NCBI GenBank assembly: GCA_905478225.1
Contig: CAJQHR010000006.1
Coordinates: 62,001-126,000 of the forward strand
Length of the DNA: 64,000 nt
DNA from: an uncultured Crocinitomix sp.
Lineage (GTDB): Bacteria; Bacteroidota; Bacteroidia; Flavobacteriales_D; Crocinitomicaceae
Reading direction: 5' to 3'
In this document: positions 8,750 to 16,821 of the stretch, one piece after another
Layout of the letters: each line of letters opens with the position of its first letter
How positions within the stretch are numbered: position 1 is the stretch's first letter
The notes under the pieces: generated by a model
Told to the model about the DNA's origin: nothing
The model's input: only the letters and a program-made list of their open reading frames with translations
Databases searched by the model: none
Position numbers and translations under genes: made by a program

Positions 8750-9931
8750 ATGAAAAAGATCATTTTAATAGCAAAAAAGGAATTTTTAGACATGTTTCGT
8801 GACAAACGTACGCTCATGCGTATGATTATGATTCCACTACTCGTTTTTCCACTAATTATTTACTTGATAACAACAGTTCAAGAGTCCCAATCTGAAAAAG
8901 AAGCGCTTAAAGAACTGACGATAGGATATTACTTGAATGGACAATCTTCAGATATGATTGACCGGATGGATACAGCGGCACCTTTTAATTTCCTTGCTTA
9001 TGAAGATACGGCTGCAATAACTGCAGACATTAAAGCACAAAATATCAATTTAGGGATTTGGTTTGGTCAAGATTTTGATCAAAAATATTCGGCAGGGGAA
9101 CAAGCAACATGTGGTATATTTTATCGAGCTGCAAACAGCGAAGAATATGAACGATTTGATAACCTAATTGATTTACAAAAAGAATATTTAGTCCAAGAAC
9201 GTTTGGCATTAAATGAACTTCCAGCTGATTATGTTCAGCCTGTCTCCTTTATTATGAATGACAAAAGTACTGTTGAAGAAGTGATAGGCAAATATGCGGG
9301 CGGTATTCTACCTTACATTTTTATGGCCTTCTGTTTTATGGGCTGTATGTTACCTGCAATCGACCTTTTTGCAGGAGAAAAAGAACGTGGAACAATTGAA
9401 ACATTATTGGTAACACCCGTAAATCGCGTCCATGTTTTAGTAGGAAAAATGATTGTTGTTACCTCCTTTGGATTACTGAGTGCCACCATTGCCTTGGTTG
9501 GCCTAGTAGGCAGTCTATACTTAATGGGAGACGGCGGTGCATTGACCGACGCCATTGCAAAAATTGTAACACCACAATTAGTAATTACACTGTATTTATT
9601 GCTCATACCTGTGGCTATTTTCTTTGCAGGCATAATGATTCCTGTATCCGTTTATGCGCGCTCGTTTAAAGAAGCACAAAGTATCTTAACCCCCCTAAAC
9701 ATCGCAGTTATTGTGCCCGCCACATTGGGATTTTTACCAGGGTTAGAGTTGACATATACTACCGCATGGATCCCAATTGTAAATGTAGTTATGGCTACAA
9801 AAGCTATTATTGCTGGCAATGCAGAAATGGGACCAATGATTATTACCTTTGTATCCCTTTTGGTGCTATCAGCCTTGGCGGTGTTTGTTTCGTTCAAGCA
9901 GTTTGGTAAAGAGTCTAATGTGCTGAGGTAA
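8750..9931 (+). CDS. natB: ABC transporter permease (NatB-like)
   Basis: Membrane partner of the ATPase just upstream; 393 residues. One N-terminal membrane segment (about residues 26-43) is followed by a long extracytoplasmic domain (about 45-180) and five to six C-terminal membrane segments. LFAGEKERGTIETLLVTPV, a hallmark of the ABC-2/NatB family, sits at about residue 205-225. A 220-bp stretch without genes follows. Confidence 0.9.
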   Translation: MKKIILIAKKEFLDMFRDKRTLMRMIMIPLLVFPLIIYLITTVQESQSEKEALKELTIGYYLNGQSSDMIDRMDTAAPFNFLAYEDTAAITADIKAQNINLGIWFGQDFDQKYSAGEQATCGIFYRAANSEEYERFDNLIDLQKEYLVQERLALNELPADYVQPVSFIMNDKSTVEEVIGKYAGGILPYIFMAFCFMGCMLPAIDLFAGEKERGTIETLLVTPVNRVHVLVGKMIVVTSFGLLSATIALVGLVGSLYLMGDGGALTDAIAKIVTPQLVITLYLLLIPVAIFFAGIMIPVSVYARSFKEAQSILTPLNIAVIVPATLGFLPGLELTYTTAWIPIVNVVMATKAIIAGNAEMGPMIITFVSLLVLSALAVFVSFKQFGKESNVLR

Positions 9932-10150
9932 GGATGGTTGAATGGATTATGCACTAGGGTTTTGGTCAATGCTGTGCGAACGCTGTCACCGAAAAAATAT
10001 TATTGAGGAACTTTATAATACAATGAAACCAAAAACAATTAACCCACTATTTACACTTATTACCTTGATAAAATAGAATGCAGTCATAATTAAATTAAAG
10101 AAGTCCCCAATTAAAAACCACGAATAGCATAAGTCAAAAAACAAAAAATT

Positions 10151-10957
10151 ATGAAACGAATTATACTTATAACATTAACACTTCTTGCAGGAATTGTAGG
10201 GGTGGCACAAGAAGAAGGTGATACGACTCGGTTCCGAATTGGACAAATGGAGTTTATCATTGTTGGAAACGACACTTTAGAGGTGGATGAAGATGATCCA
10301 GACTTTGAAACGAAATATTCTTCAGCAGATTTAACCTATTGGGCTGGATTTGAGATTGGGATTAACTTACCTGTAAACGGGGACTTTAAAAATTCATTTG
10401 ATTCAAAACATTTGGAAATTGATCCTTCTCAGTCATTCGTGTATAGTTTTAATCTTTTTGAAAAAAGAATTCGAATTATCAATGATTACTTTGGTATTGT
10501 AACCGGCTTAGGTTTTACAAATAGCCGCTATGGATTTAAGGACGATAAAATGCGTTTGGCTTCTAATAGTGATTCAACTTATGGAATGATTGATACCACT
10601 TTGTTCAATGGGTTTTCTAAAAACCAATTACGTGTGAACACGGTTACGGTGCCATTATTATTCCAAATAAACACCTCCAAAAATGAGGATAAAAATTTCC
10701 ACCTTGCCTTTGGTGCAATTGGCGGAGTTCGAATAGGGTCAAACGTTAAATACAAATATGATTTAGTAGGTGGTGGAGACACTAAAAACAAAGAAAAAGG
10801 CCGTTACAACCTAAATGATTTTCAAGTTATGGGTACGGTGAGAATGGGTTATAACGACTTTGGTTTATTTGCGAATTATGATATTCTTTCCCTTTACGAA
10901 AAGGATAAATCTGAGCTGGCATACCCGTTATCATTCGGATTAAGCTTCAATTTCTAA
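10151..10957 (+). CDS. Outer-membrane beta-barrel protein, PorT-like fold
   Basis: 268 residues with a Sec signal (MKRIILITLTLLAGIVGVAQ), an acidic linker (VDEDDPDFE) and then repeated amphipathic strands with aromatic ends: WAGFEIGINLPVNG, FFGIVTGLGFTNSRYGF-like, LAFGAIGGVRIGSN and a final LSFGLSFNF. This is typical of the 8- to 10-strand outer-membrane beta-barrel proteins of Bacteroidota. No specific function is recognisable. It stands alone; the gap before it (9932-10150) shows no clear promoter. Confidence 0.8.
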   Translation: MKRIILITLTLLAGIVGVAQEEGDTTRFRIGQMEFIIVGNDTLEVDEDDPDFETKYSSADLTYWAGFEIGINLPVNGDFKNSFDSKHLEIDPSQSFVYSFNLFEKRIRIINDYFGIVTGLGFTNSRYGFKDDKMRLASNSDSTYGMIDTTLFNGFSKNQLRVNTVTVPLLFQINTSKNEDKNFHLAFGAIGGVRIGSNVKYKYDLVGGGDTKNKEKGRYNLNDFQVMGTVRMGYNDFGLFANYDILSLYEKDKSELAYPLSFGLSFNF

Positions 10958-11047
10958 CAATTCGATTTAACAAGTTTTAACTTAATTTAGGCATTGTTTA
11001 ACTTTTAGTTAACACAATTATCAACGAAAAGGAACGATCTTTGATAC

Positions 11048-11180
11048 AGTATTAGTCAAGTCGCAGATTAACGAATCGGACTTATTAATAAAGAAACTAT
11101 TTCATTAAGTAAGCGTAATTAAATAGTAGATTTTTCCATGGGATCCCGATCATTCGCCAAAATGATCGGGATTATTTTTT
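11048..11180 (+). ncRNA. Candidate structured small RNA with its own terminator
   Basis: No open frame is seen here, but the order promoter, folded RNA, terminator is. GATCTTTG at 11036-11043 is one mismatch from the TAnnTTTG -7 box. A nested hairpin follows: AAGTC (11058) pairs with GACTT (11079) and GATT (11066) with AATC (11074). A perfect 10-bp terminator closes it. It lies in a 620-bp gap between convergent genes. This is inference from structure only. Confidence 0.45.
11145..11176 (+). terminator. Intrinsic terminator of the candidate small RNA
   Basis: CCCGATCATT (11145-11154) pairs perfectly with AATGATCGGG (11161-11170) across a 6-nt loop and is followed by attattttttg. Confidence 0.85.
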
Positions 11181-11297
11181 GCTCTAAAGTAAATGTAAGT
11201 CCTCAGAGGAATGCACATAAACCTTGTTAGTCTAATCACATAAAAATACATGTTTCACCCTATTTTTTAATATGTGGTTTTGTCGTAGATTCATGAA

Positions 11298-11462
11298 ATG
11301 AAAACGCTTATAAAAATCCTACTCCTATCAGTAATTGCAATTCAGGCCAATGCACAAAGAAATACCAAGGTCAAAAACATTAGAACGACCCTGAATCAAA
11401 TTGCCCTAGATTACTCACCCGCAGCCCAAACTGTATTCACTAATGTTGGAAAATTCAGTTAG
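11298..11462 (+). CDS. 54-residue secreted peptide or truncated gene
   Basis: An ATG opens a short frame with a convincing Sec signal (MKTLIKILLLSVIAIQANAQ) and only 34 further residues, ending VFTNVGKFS. The signal peptide argues that this was or is coding. The body has no recognisable domain, so it may be the N-terminal stub of a larger lost protein. A hairpin formed by CACCTAA and TTAGGTG lies downstream (about 11518-11562). Confidence 0.4.
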   Translation: MKTLIKILLLSVIAIQANAQRNTKVKNIRTTLNQIALDYSPAAQTVFTNVGKFS

Positions 11463-11577
11463 CAAAAATATATTAACCATAAAACACTCGGCTTTAAGCA
11501 AAGACTAAAAATGGACTACACCTAAAGTAACGTTAAAAAAGCTATACTTATTGCTTAGGTGTGATAAATTATTAACA

Positions 11578-12207
11578 TTAGTCAGTTTGAATGGCTTGAA
11601 AACTGAACCCGGCTTCTGTCCATTTGTCCAGCAGTAAGGGGAGTTCGTGCTCTAATTGAGGGAATGCTTTTGTGGAGTCATGAAACACGACAATTGCATT
11701 GTTTTTTACTCTTTTAAGGATCATTTCCATCCTTTTAGCGGAAGAGAGACTCGGATCAAAATCATAAGAAATATGACTCCAAAAAACAGATTTAAAACCT
11801 TTTTCTGTCAATAATTTATGCTGTTTCGGTTTCATTCTTCCATAGGGAGGGCGAAATAACTTTGAAGGAATTAGCGCCTGTGCCTTTTCAACATCTTTAA
11901 TATAGGCTGTTGAATTGGTGTGCAAACCATTCATGTGATGGTAGGTGTGATTTCCTATTTGATGGTTGGCATTCACTAATTTTTGAAACAAAAGGGGATG
12001 CGCTTCGACACTTTTACCAATGCAGAAAAACGTAGCTTTTGCCTGATGCTTAGCTAGTAAGTCCAGAATCCAATTTGTGGTCTGCGGATTAGGCCCATCA
12101 TCAAAAGTGAGATAAATGGTTTTTTGGGAGTCTTCAGGAGAAAAAAATTCCCAAATGGCTCCAGGATAAAACCTTCTCAGCCATTTGGGAAATTTATAAT
12201 ACCTCAC
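11578..12207 (-). CDS. Polysaccharide deacetylase (NodB domain)
   Basis: 209 residues, a nearly bare NodB homology domain (carbohydrate esterase 4). Motif 1 TFDDGP with the catalytic and metal Asp residues, motif 2 HTYHH (metal His), motif 3 RPPYG, and a late VVFHDS for motif 5 are all intact, so it should be active on N-acetylated glycans. No signal peptide is evident. It starts 7 bp after the 1327-aa DUF2723 gene on the same strand, so the two are probably co-transcribed; a joint role in surface glycan or glycoprotein processing is inference. Confidence 0.92.
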   Translation of the reverse strand: MRYYKFPKWLRRFYPGAIWEFFSPEDSQKTIYLTFDDGPNPQTTNWILDLLAKHQAKATFFCIGKSVEAHPLLFQKLVNANHQIGNHTYHHMNGLHTNSTAYIKDVEKAQALIPSKLFRPPYGRMKPKQHKLLTEKGFKSVFWSHISYDFDPSLSSAKRMEMILKRVKNNAIVVFHDSTKAFPQLEHELPLLLDKWTEAGFSFQAIQTD

Positions 12208-12214
12208 GTGTGTT

Positions 12215-15200
12215 TTATTGTGCGTCGTTTATTCTTTTAAAGAACGCTTCAAACGTTGTTTCAATGCGTTGCAGAGCGGCGTAGTTTTTCGAGTCTCTAT
12301 TGTACTTCTTGATGTAAACTAGGCCCTCCTGCACTTCTTGTGTAATTCGGAAGAAATCAGCGCTTACTTTTTCCTGATGATCTACATCTGTTCCCAAAAC
12401 AGCTGAAGCTTGATACAAGCTAAAGATGCTTCTGTAGGCAGAATACATATCCTCAATCATATTTGAACTAAATTTCGGATCGACATCTAAATAATAATCC
12501 ATTTCTTCTTCAAATAAAACAAACATAGTATCCGAGTATTCTTGCGCTTTTTCCTCATTTTCACCTACGTAGTAAGCAGACACATAAGACGGGAATACTT
12601 TGCCAAATGGCACATTGTGATGTGGCATCACTTCAATACTCTTATTGATTACCTCCGTAATCTTCGCTTTTGCATCTTCAATATCAGCTTCAGCTTGTTT
12701 CATGTCCGCCGCAATTTGACTTGGAATGAAATCACCGAGTGGTGTATTGATTGGTGCATCTAAAGCAAGGATCTCAGGATCTTGTGCTTGAATTTGTTTC
12801 ATGAAGTCAATTCGCTGCTGGCTTGTTTCGACACTTGTTCCATAAGCATCTGCCAATACGCTAAATTGTACACGGTAGTTGTTCGTTAATCTTCTGGTAT
12901 AATAATCAACTAAAGTGCCGTCCTCATTCATGTTGCCCCAGGTAAATGTTTCCATAAGGTTTTCATACATCCTAGTTTTGTTCACTTCACCCAAAGAGTT
13001 CGGGTTTCTGCTTCCGTCCACTTGAATGGGCACCAATTTGTAAACTAATCCTTCAGCAAAGAAGTATTTATCAAGTCCTAAATAGGTTGCTCTATCTGCA
13101 GAACTTGCAAAGTAAATTGGGCGGTCCCAATTAAAGTGTGCCACCATATCTAAAATCATTAAATCAGCTTTGAAAATGGTTGATTTTGGAATCTTCCATT
13201 CAATCGTTTCAACAATTCGGTCAGCATGCTCGGCACTAACTGTACCATTGGCGAGCACTTTTTCCTTGTCAACGGGTACTCTTAAACCAGTTGTTGGAAG
13301 GATCAGTAATTTTTGACCATTTTCTCTGATCTCAATATTCGCGTCATTCCCTAAGAAATCCATTGCATAATCAGCAGGTAAATAATCAAAGGCATCATTA
13401 AATTCAACCAAGGTGTTTTGAATTGCTTGCTGTACTTGCTCGCTCAAGCTATACTCTGGTGCTTGTTTCAAAATGTTGAATACAACCGTTCTAAAATCAA
13501 AGTAGGTAGATGCTGAATCCATTGTAGGAATAAAGGCCAAAAAGTCTGGTTTTAGCTCAGCAAATTTTGTGTTTGATAAGATGGAATAAAGGTTATTCGT
13601 AGCCAACTCAAATGCAGGTTGGAATAAATCCGGATTCGATTCAATCTTCTTTTGTAAAACACGTTCCCATCTTGGATCCAACGGTTGTCTTCCCATTGTC
13701 AATTGGTTTGTTCCTAACACATACATGTAGTCACGGTTTCCATTTTGACGGTATTGCTCTTCCGTAAATGAAATTGGCAATGGTTCTGAGTCGTATGCCT
13801 TACGTGTCATTTGCTCTGTATACCAATCTGTATTTAAGAGACTGAGGTTACAAACTCTTACACTTGTTTTAGTTCCTTCAACTTCTTGTAAATACCAAAG
13901 CGGGAAAGTATCGTTATCTCCATTTGTGAAAATAATCGCATTATCATCACAACTGTTTAAATAGTTTTGCGCTAATGCTTGCGCTGTATAACGGTTACTT
14001 CTATCATGGTCATCCCAAGCTTGGGCACCCATTAAAATAGGAACCGGTAAGGTAATTAAGATAACGATTATGGCCGTTTGTGCTTCTTTCTTAATCACTT
14101 CTCGTAGCAAGATCATGGAGGCAAATGCAACTGCAATAACAGCTGTCATATAGAAGACACTAATGGCTGCTGTCGTATCGCCAACTGCTAGTGCAAGTCC
14201 TAATACTGCCATACCTCCAACTATGTAAGCCAATTCTTTCCAAATCATTGACTTGAAGGCCTCATACAATGCCAGTACTGACATTCCTATGAAGATGGAG
14301 AAGGCGTAGAAGGAGGCCGCGTAAGCATAATCTCGCTCTCGCGGCTCTATTGGTTTTTGATTCAGGTAAATAATAATCGCAAATCCTGTTAATAAGAATA
14401 GGAGCATGACGAGCCACCAACTACGGGTTGATTTTGTCAGCATAAATATGAAACCAATTAGGCCTAAAATTAATGGCAACATATAGTATTTATTATGCGC
14501 CGGATTCTCCGTTATGATGGATGGCGCATTGGTTTGATCTCCAATGTGATGTTTGTCAATAAAGTTTAAACCTGAAATCCAGTTACCGTCTCGGGCATTT
14601 CCATGACCCTGTTCATCACTTTGTCGTCCAGAAAAATTCCACATAAAGTAACGCCAATACATCCAGTCCACCTGGTAAGTTGCAAAATAGGCTAAGTTTT
14701 CTCCCATTGTTGGAATACGATCACCCGTGTGACCTGACCAACTTTTATACCCACTTACGTGTCGCCCTTCTGAACTATACATTCTTGGAAAGAAAGTGCT
14801 TTCAGAAGATTTATAAGTGTATTTTTTATTTTTACCGTCAAAGGTTTTAAAGTACTTTTCTTCTATTCTATATCCCTTACCTTTTTCGCCTTTACTTTTA
14901 ATAAATATTGCTGCTTCAGCCTCCGTTTTGTATCCTTTCAACTCGTTGTCCATTTTGTCAATTACAACAAAACGTCTGAGATAAACATCACTTCTGTCTG
15001 CCCAGTCTTTACTGTCTTCATTGATCTCAGAGTTAAAGTATTGTCCGTATAAAATGGGCCAATCTCCATATTGTTCACGCTTTAAGTAGGACTCTAAACT
15101 TACTAAGTTCTCCGGGTCATTTTCATCTAAAGGAGTGTTTGCGTTTGAACGAATAACGATCATTGCGAAACATGAATAACCCAAAAAGATCATTGTAGCA

Positions 15201-16198
15201 CTCCAAGTAATGGTATTCACGATAGACTTTCCGTTTCGTTTGGACCACATGAGCACCGCTACAATTATGGCGAGCATCAACATAAAGAAGAATACTGTAC
15301 CAGCATTAAAACTCATGCCCAAATCGTTTACAAAGAAACGCTCAAACCAACCTGCAATTTGTACCGTTTTTGGTATCAATACGGATTGAATAAGCCCTAA
15401 AGCAACTACCCCAATTACACCTGTTAAGATGAAACCTATCGGTGTTACTTCTTTGTGTTTTCTGAAATAGATGACGTAGGCAATAACCGGCACGCACAAT
15501 AGGTTCAAAAGGTGAACACCAATTGATAAACCAATCATAAAAAAGATTAGAATGATCCAACGGTCAGCATTAGTTGATTGTATTTCTTCATCATCAGGAA
15601 ATGCATCTTGATCAGCCAATTCATGGTCCCATTTAAAAATAGCCCAAACCACAATAGCAGTAAAGAAAGAGGACATGGCGTAAACCTCACCCTCAACAGC
15701 CGAGAACCAGAATGAATCTGTAAACGTATAAACCATTGCACCAATTAAACCACTTCCTAAAATGGCCCATTGTTGTCCTTGAGTTAAAGATCTTGATTTT
15801 TTAGTTGTTGTAATCGCTGCAGATACTTCTTCTTCATCAAAATCACCAGTAGGTGTTGAAGCAGCGAATAAAGACATCCCTGGATTTAAGATTGTTTTCT
15901 TTCCCAACATAGTGATGGTCCAAAACAAAAACAATATGGTAAAGGAACTCGATAAGGCCGACATAATGTTGACCATCATGGCTGCGCTTTCAGGTCCAGA
16001 GAACATAGTAAACAAACGACCCAACATCATAAAGAGCGGTGCTCCCGGTGGGTGACCAACTTCTAGTTTATACGCTGTAGTAATGTACTCTCCACAATCC
16101 CACAAACTTGTAGTGGGTTCAACTGTCATGAAATACACGGTAGTGGCGAAGATGAACACCATCCACCCGACAATTGTATTGATTCTTTTATAATCCAT
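12215..16198 (-). CDS. DUF2723 membrane protein (GT117-like glycosyltransferase)
   Basis: 1327 residues. The N-terminus holds the DUF2723 signature: a membrane segment, then TTSLWDCGEYITTAYKL and VGHPPGAPLFMMLGR, with the acidic/His residues used in GT-C-type glycosyltransferases. About 12 or more membrane segments follow to roughly residue 700 (including EPRERDYAYAASFY). A large soluble C-terminal region begins with NNAIIFTNGDNDTFPLWYLQ-like sequence (about residue 745). The family is known in Bacteroidota and is thought to glycosylate surface proteins; that role is from family knowledge. A polysaccharide deacetylase follows in the same operon. Confidence 0.9.
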   Translation of the reverse strand: MDYKRINTIVGWMVFIFATTVYFMTVEPTTSLWDCGEYITTAYKLEVGHPPGAPLFMMLGRLFTMFSGPESAAMMVNIMSALSSSFTILFLFWTITMLGKKTILNPGMSLFAASTPTGDFDEEEVSAAITTTKKSRSLTQGQQWAILGSGLIGAMVYTFTDSFWFSAVEGEVYAMSSFFTAIVVWAIFKWDHELADQDAFPDDEEIQSTNADRWIILIFFMIGLSIGVHLLNLLCVPVIAYVIYFRKHKEVTPIGFILTGVIGVVALGLIQSVLIPKTVQIAGWFERFFVNDLGMSFNAGTVFFFMLMLAIIVAVLMWSKRNGKSIVNTITWSATMIFLGYSCFAMIVIRSNANTPLDENDPENLVSLESYLKREQYGDWPILYGQYFNSEINEDSKDWADRSDVYLRRFVVIDKMDNELKGYKTEAEAAIFIKSKGEKGKGYRIEEKYFKTFDGKNKKYTYKSSESTFFPRMYSSEGRHVSGYKSWSGHTGDRIPTMGENLAYFATYQVDWMYWRYFMWNFSGRQSDEQGHGNARDGNWISGLNFIDKHHIGDQTNAPSIITENPAHNKYYMLPLILGLIGFIFMLTKSTRSWWLVMLLFLLTGFAIIIYLNQKPIEPRERDYAYAASFYAFSIFIGMSVLALYEAFKSMIWKELAYIVGGMAVLGLALAVGDTTAAISVFYMTAVIAVAFASMILLREVIKKEAQTAIIVILITLPVPILMGAQAWDDHDRSNRYTAQALAQNYLNSCDDNAIIFTNGDNDTFPLWYLQEVEGTKTSVRVCNLSLLNTDWYTEQMTRKAYDSEPLPISFTEEQYRQNGNRDYMYVLGTNQLTMGRQPLDPRWERVLQKKIESNPDLFQPAFELATNNLYSILSNTKFAELKPDFLAFIPTMDSASTYFDFRTVVFNILKQAPEYSLSEQVQQAIQNTLVEFNDAFDYLPADYAMDFLGNDANIEIRENGQKLLILPTTGLRVPVDKEKVLANGTVSAEHADRIVETIEWKIPKSTIFKADLMILDMVAHFNWDRPIYFASSADRATYLGLDKYFFAEGLVYKLVPIQVDGSRNPNSLGEVNKTRMYENLMETFTWGNMNEDGTLVDYYTRRLTNNYRVQFSVLADAYGTSVETSQQRIDFMKQIQAQDPEILALDAPINTPLGDFIPSQIAADMKQAEADIEDAKAKITEVINKSIEVMPHHNVPFGKVFPSYVSAYYVGENEEKAQEYSDTMFVLFEEEMDYYLDVDPKFSSNMIEDMYSAYRSIFSLYQASAVLGTDVDHQEKVSADFFRITQEVQEGLVYIKKYNRDSKNYAALQRIETTFEAFFKRINDAQ

Positions 16199-16426
16199 AG
16201 GTAATAATTATAGCAGTTCGCAATCGCAGTAGCTTTTTTGCGAAGGCACTGCGAATTTAAAAATATATTTTGAGGAATTTTCTTAAAAAACTGTAATTCC
16301 TTTAAGTTGGTTGCTTTGGAAGAGAAATATTAAGGGTTTTTATGATAATGAGTTCAGCAAAAAAAGCGCGACACCTTAGTAAAGGCGGTAATTTTACCGT
16401 TTTTTAGATATTATCCAACAGAAATA

Positions 16427-16457
16427 TTTGTTGTATCAAAAAAAGTACTTAGATTTG
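16427..16457 (+). promoter_or_regulatory. Consensus Bacteroidota promoter of tRNA-Gln
   Basis: TTTG (16427-16430) and TAGATTTG (16450-16457) are separated by exactly 19 bp, a textbook -33/-7 pair. It ends 23 bp before the first base of the tRNA. Confidence 0.85.
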
Positions 16458-16480
16458 CCCTCGCATTAAATAAATGCTAC

Positions 16481-16553
16481 TGTCCCATGGTGTAACTGGC
16501 AACACGTTTGTTTTTGGTACAAAAGAGTCTAGGTTCGAGCCCTAGTGGGACAA
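16481..16553 (+). tRNA. tRNA-Gln (anticodon TTG)
   Basis: A full cloverleaf can be drawn over 73 nt. The acceptor stem is TGTCCCA/TGGGACA, the D-stem GTGT/ACAC, the anticodon stem TTTGT/ACAAA with loop TTTTGGT (anticodon TTG), and the T-stem CTAGG/CCTAG with loop TTCGAGC. CCA is not encoded. It has its own promoter and terminator. Confidence 0.96.
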
Positions 16554-16556
16554 CAA

Positions 16557-16584
16557 AGCTCTCCGTTTTACGGGGGGCTTTTTA
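16557..16584 (+). terminator. Intrinsic terminator after tRNA-Gln
   Basis: AGCTCTCCG (16557-16565) pairs with CGGGGGGCT (16571-16579, with G-T pairs) around a 5-nt loop, followed by ttttt. Confidence 0.8.
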
Positions 16585-16644
16585 GTTTCTACCCCGTATT
16601 TGCCCCGAAAGATTTGATTCACTTATCCCTAAATTTCACAATCA

Positions 16645-16761
16645 GAATTGATTAATGCGACAGAACAACAATCGGACCTTGGGGTAATCAGAACACTTCG
16701 GGAGCTTAAAGGGAATAAAACGACCTTCTACAATTGGTATCAATTAATTATCTATTGGTAA
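16645..16761 (+). pseudogene. Transposase remnant (IS3/integrase-type) beside tRNA-Gln
   Basis: A 38-codon open stretch reads ...INATEQQSDLGVIRTLREL then KGNKTTFYNWYQ and stops. The pattern TLREL-x-x-NKTTFYNWY matches the helix-turn-helix linker found in transposases of the IS3-like type. There is no start codon, no catalytic domain and no terminal repeats, so only a scar is left. The position just downstream of a tRNA is a common integration site. Confidence 0.55.
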
Positions 16762-16774
16762 AACTGTATAAAAA

Positions 16775-16800
16775 AGCCCTGATGACAATCATCAAGGCTT
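16775..16800 (-). terminator. Terminator of the glycine-rich T9SS gene
   Basis: AGCC.TGATGA and TCATCA.GGCT form the stem around a short loop; on the minus strand a run of T follows. It lies 22 bp after the stop at 16822. Confidence 0.8.
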
Positions 16801-16821
16801 CTTAATTCTAAATCCTTATTC

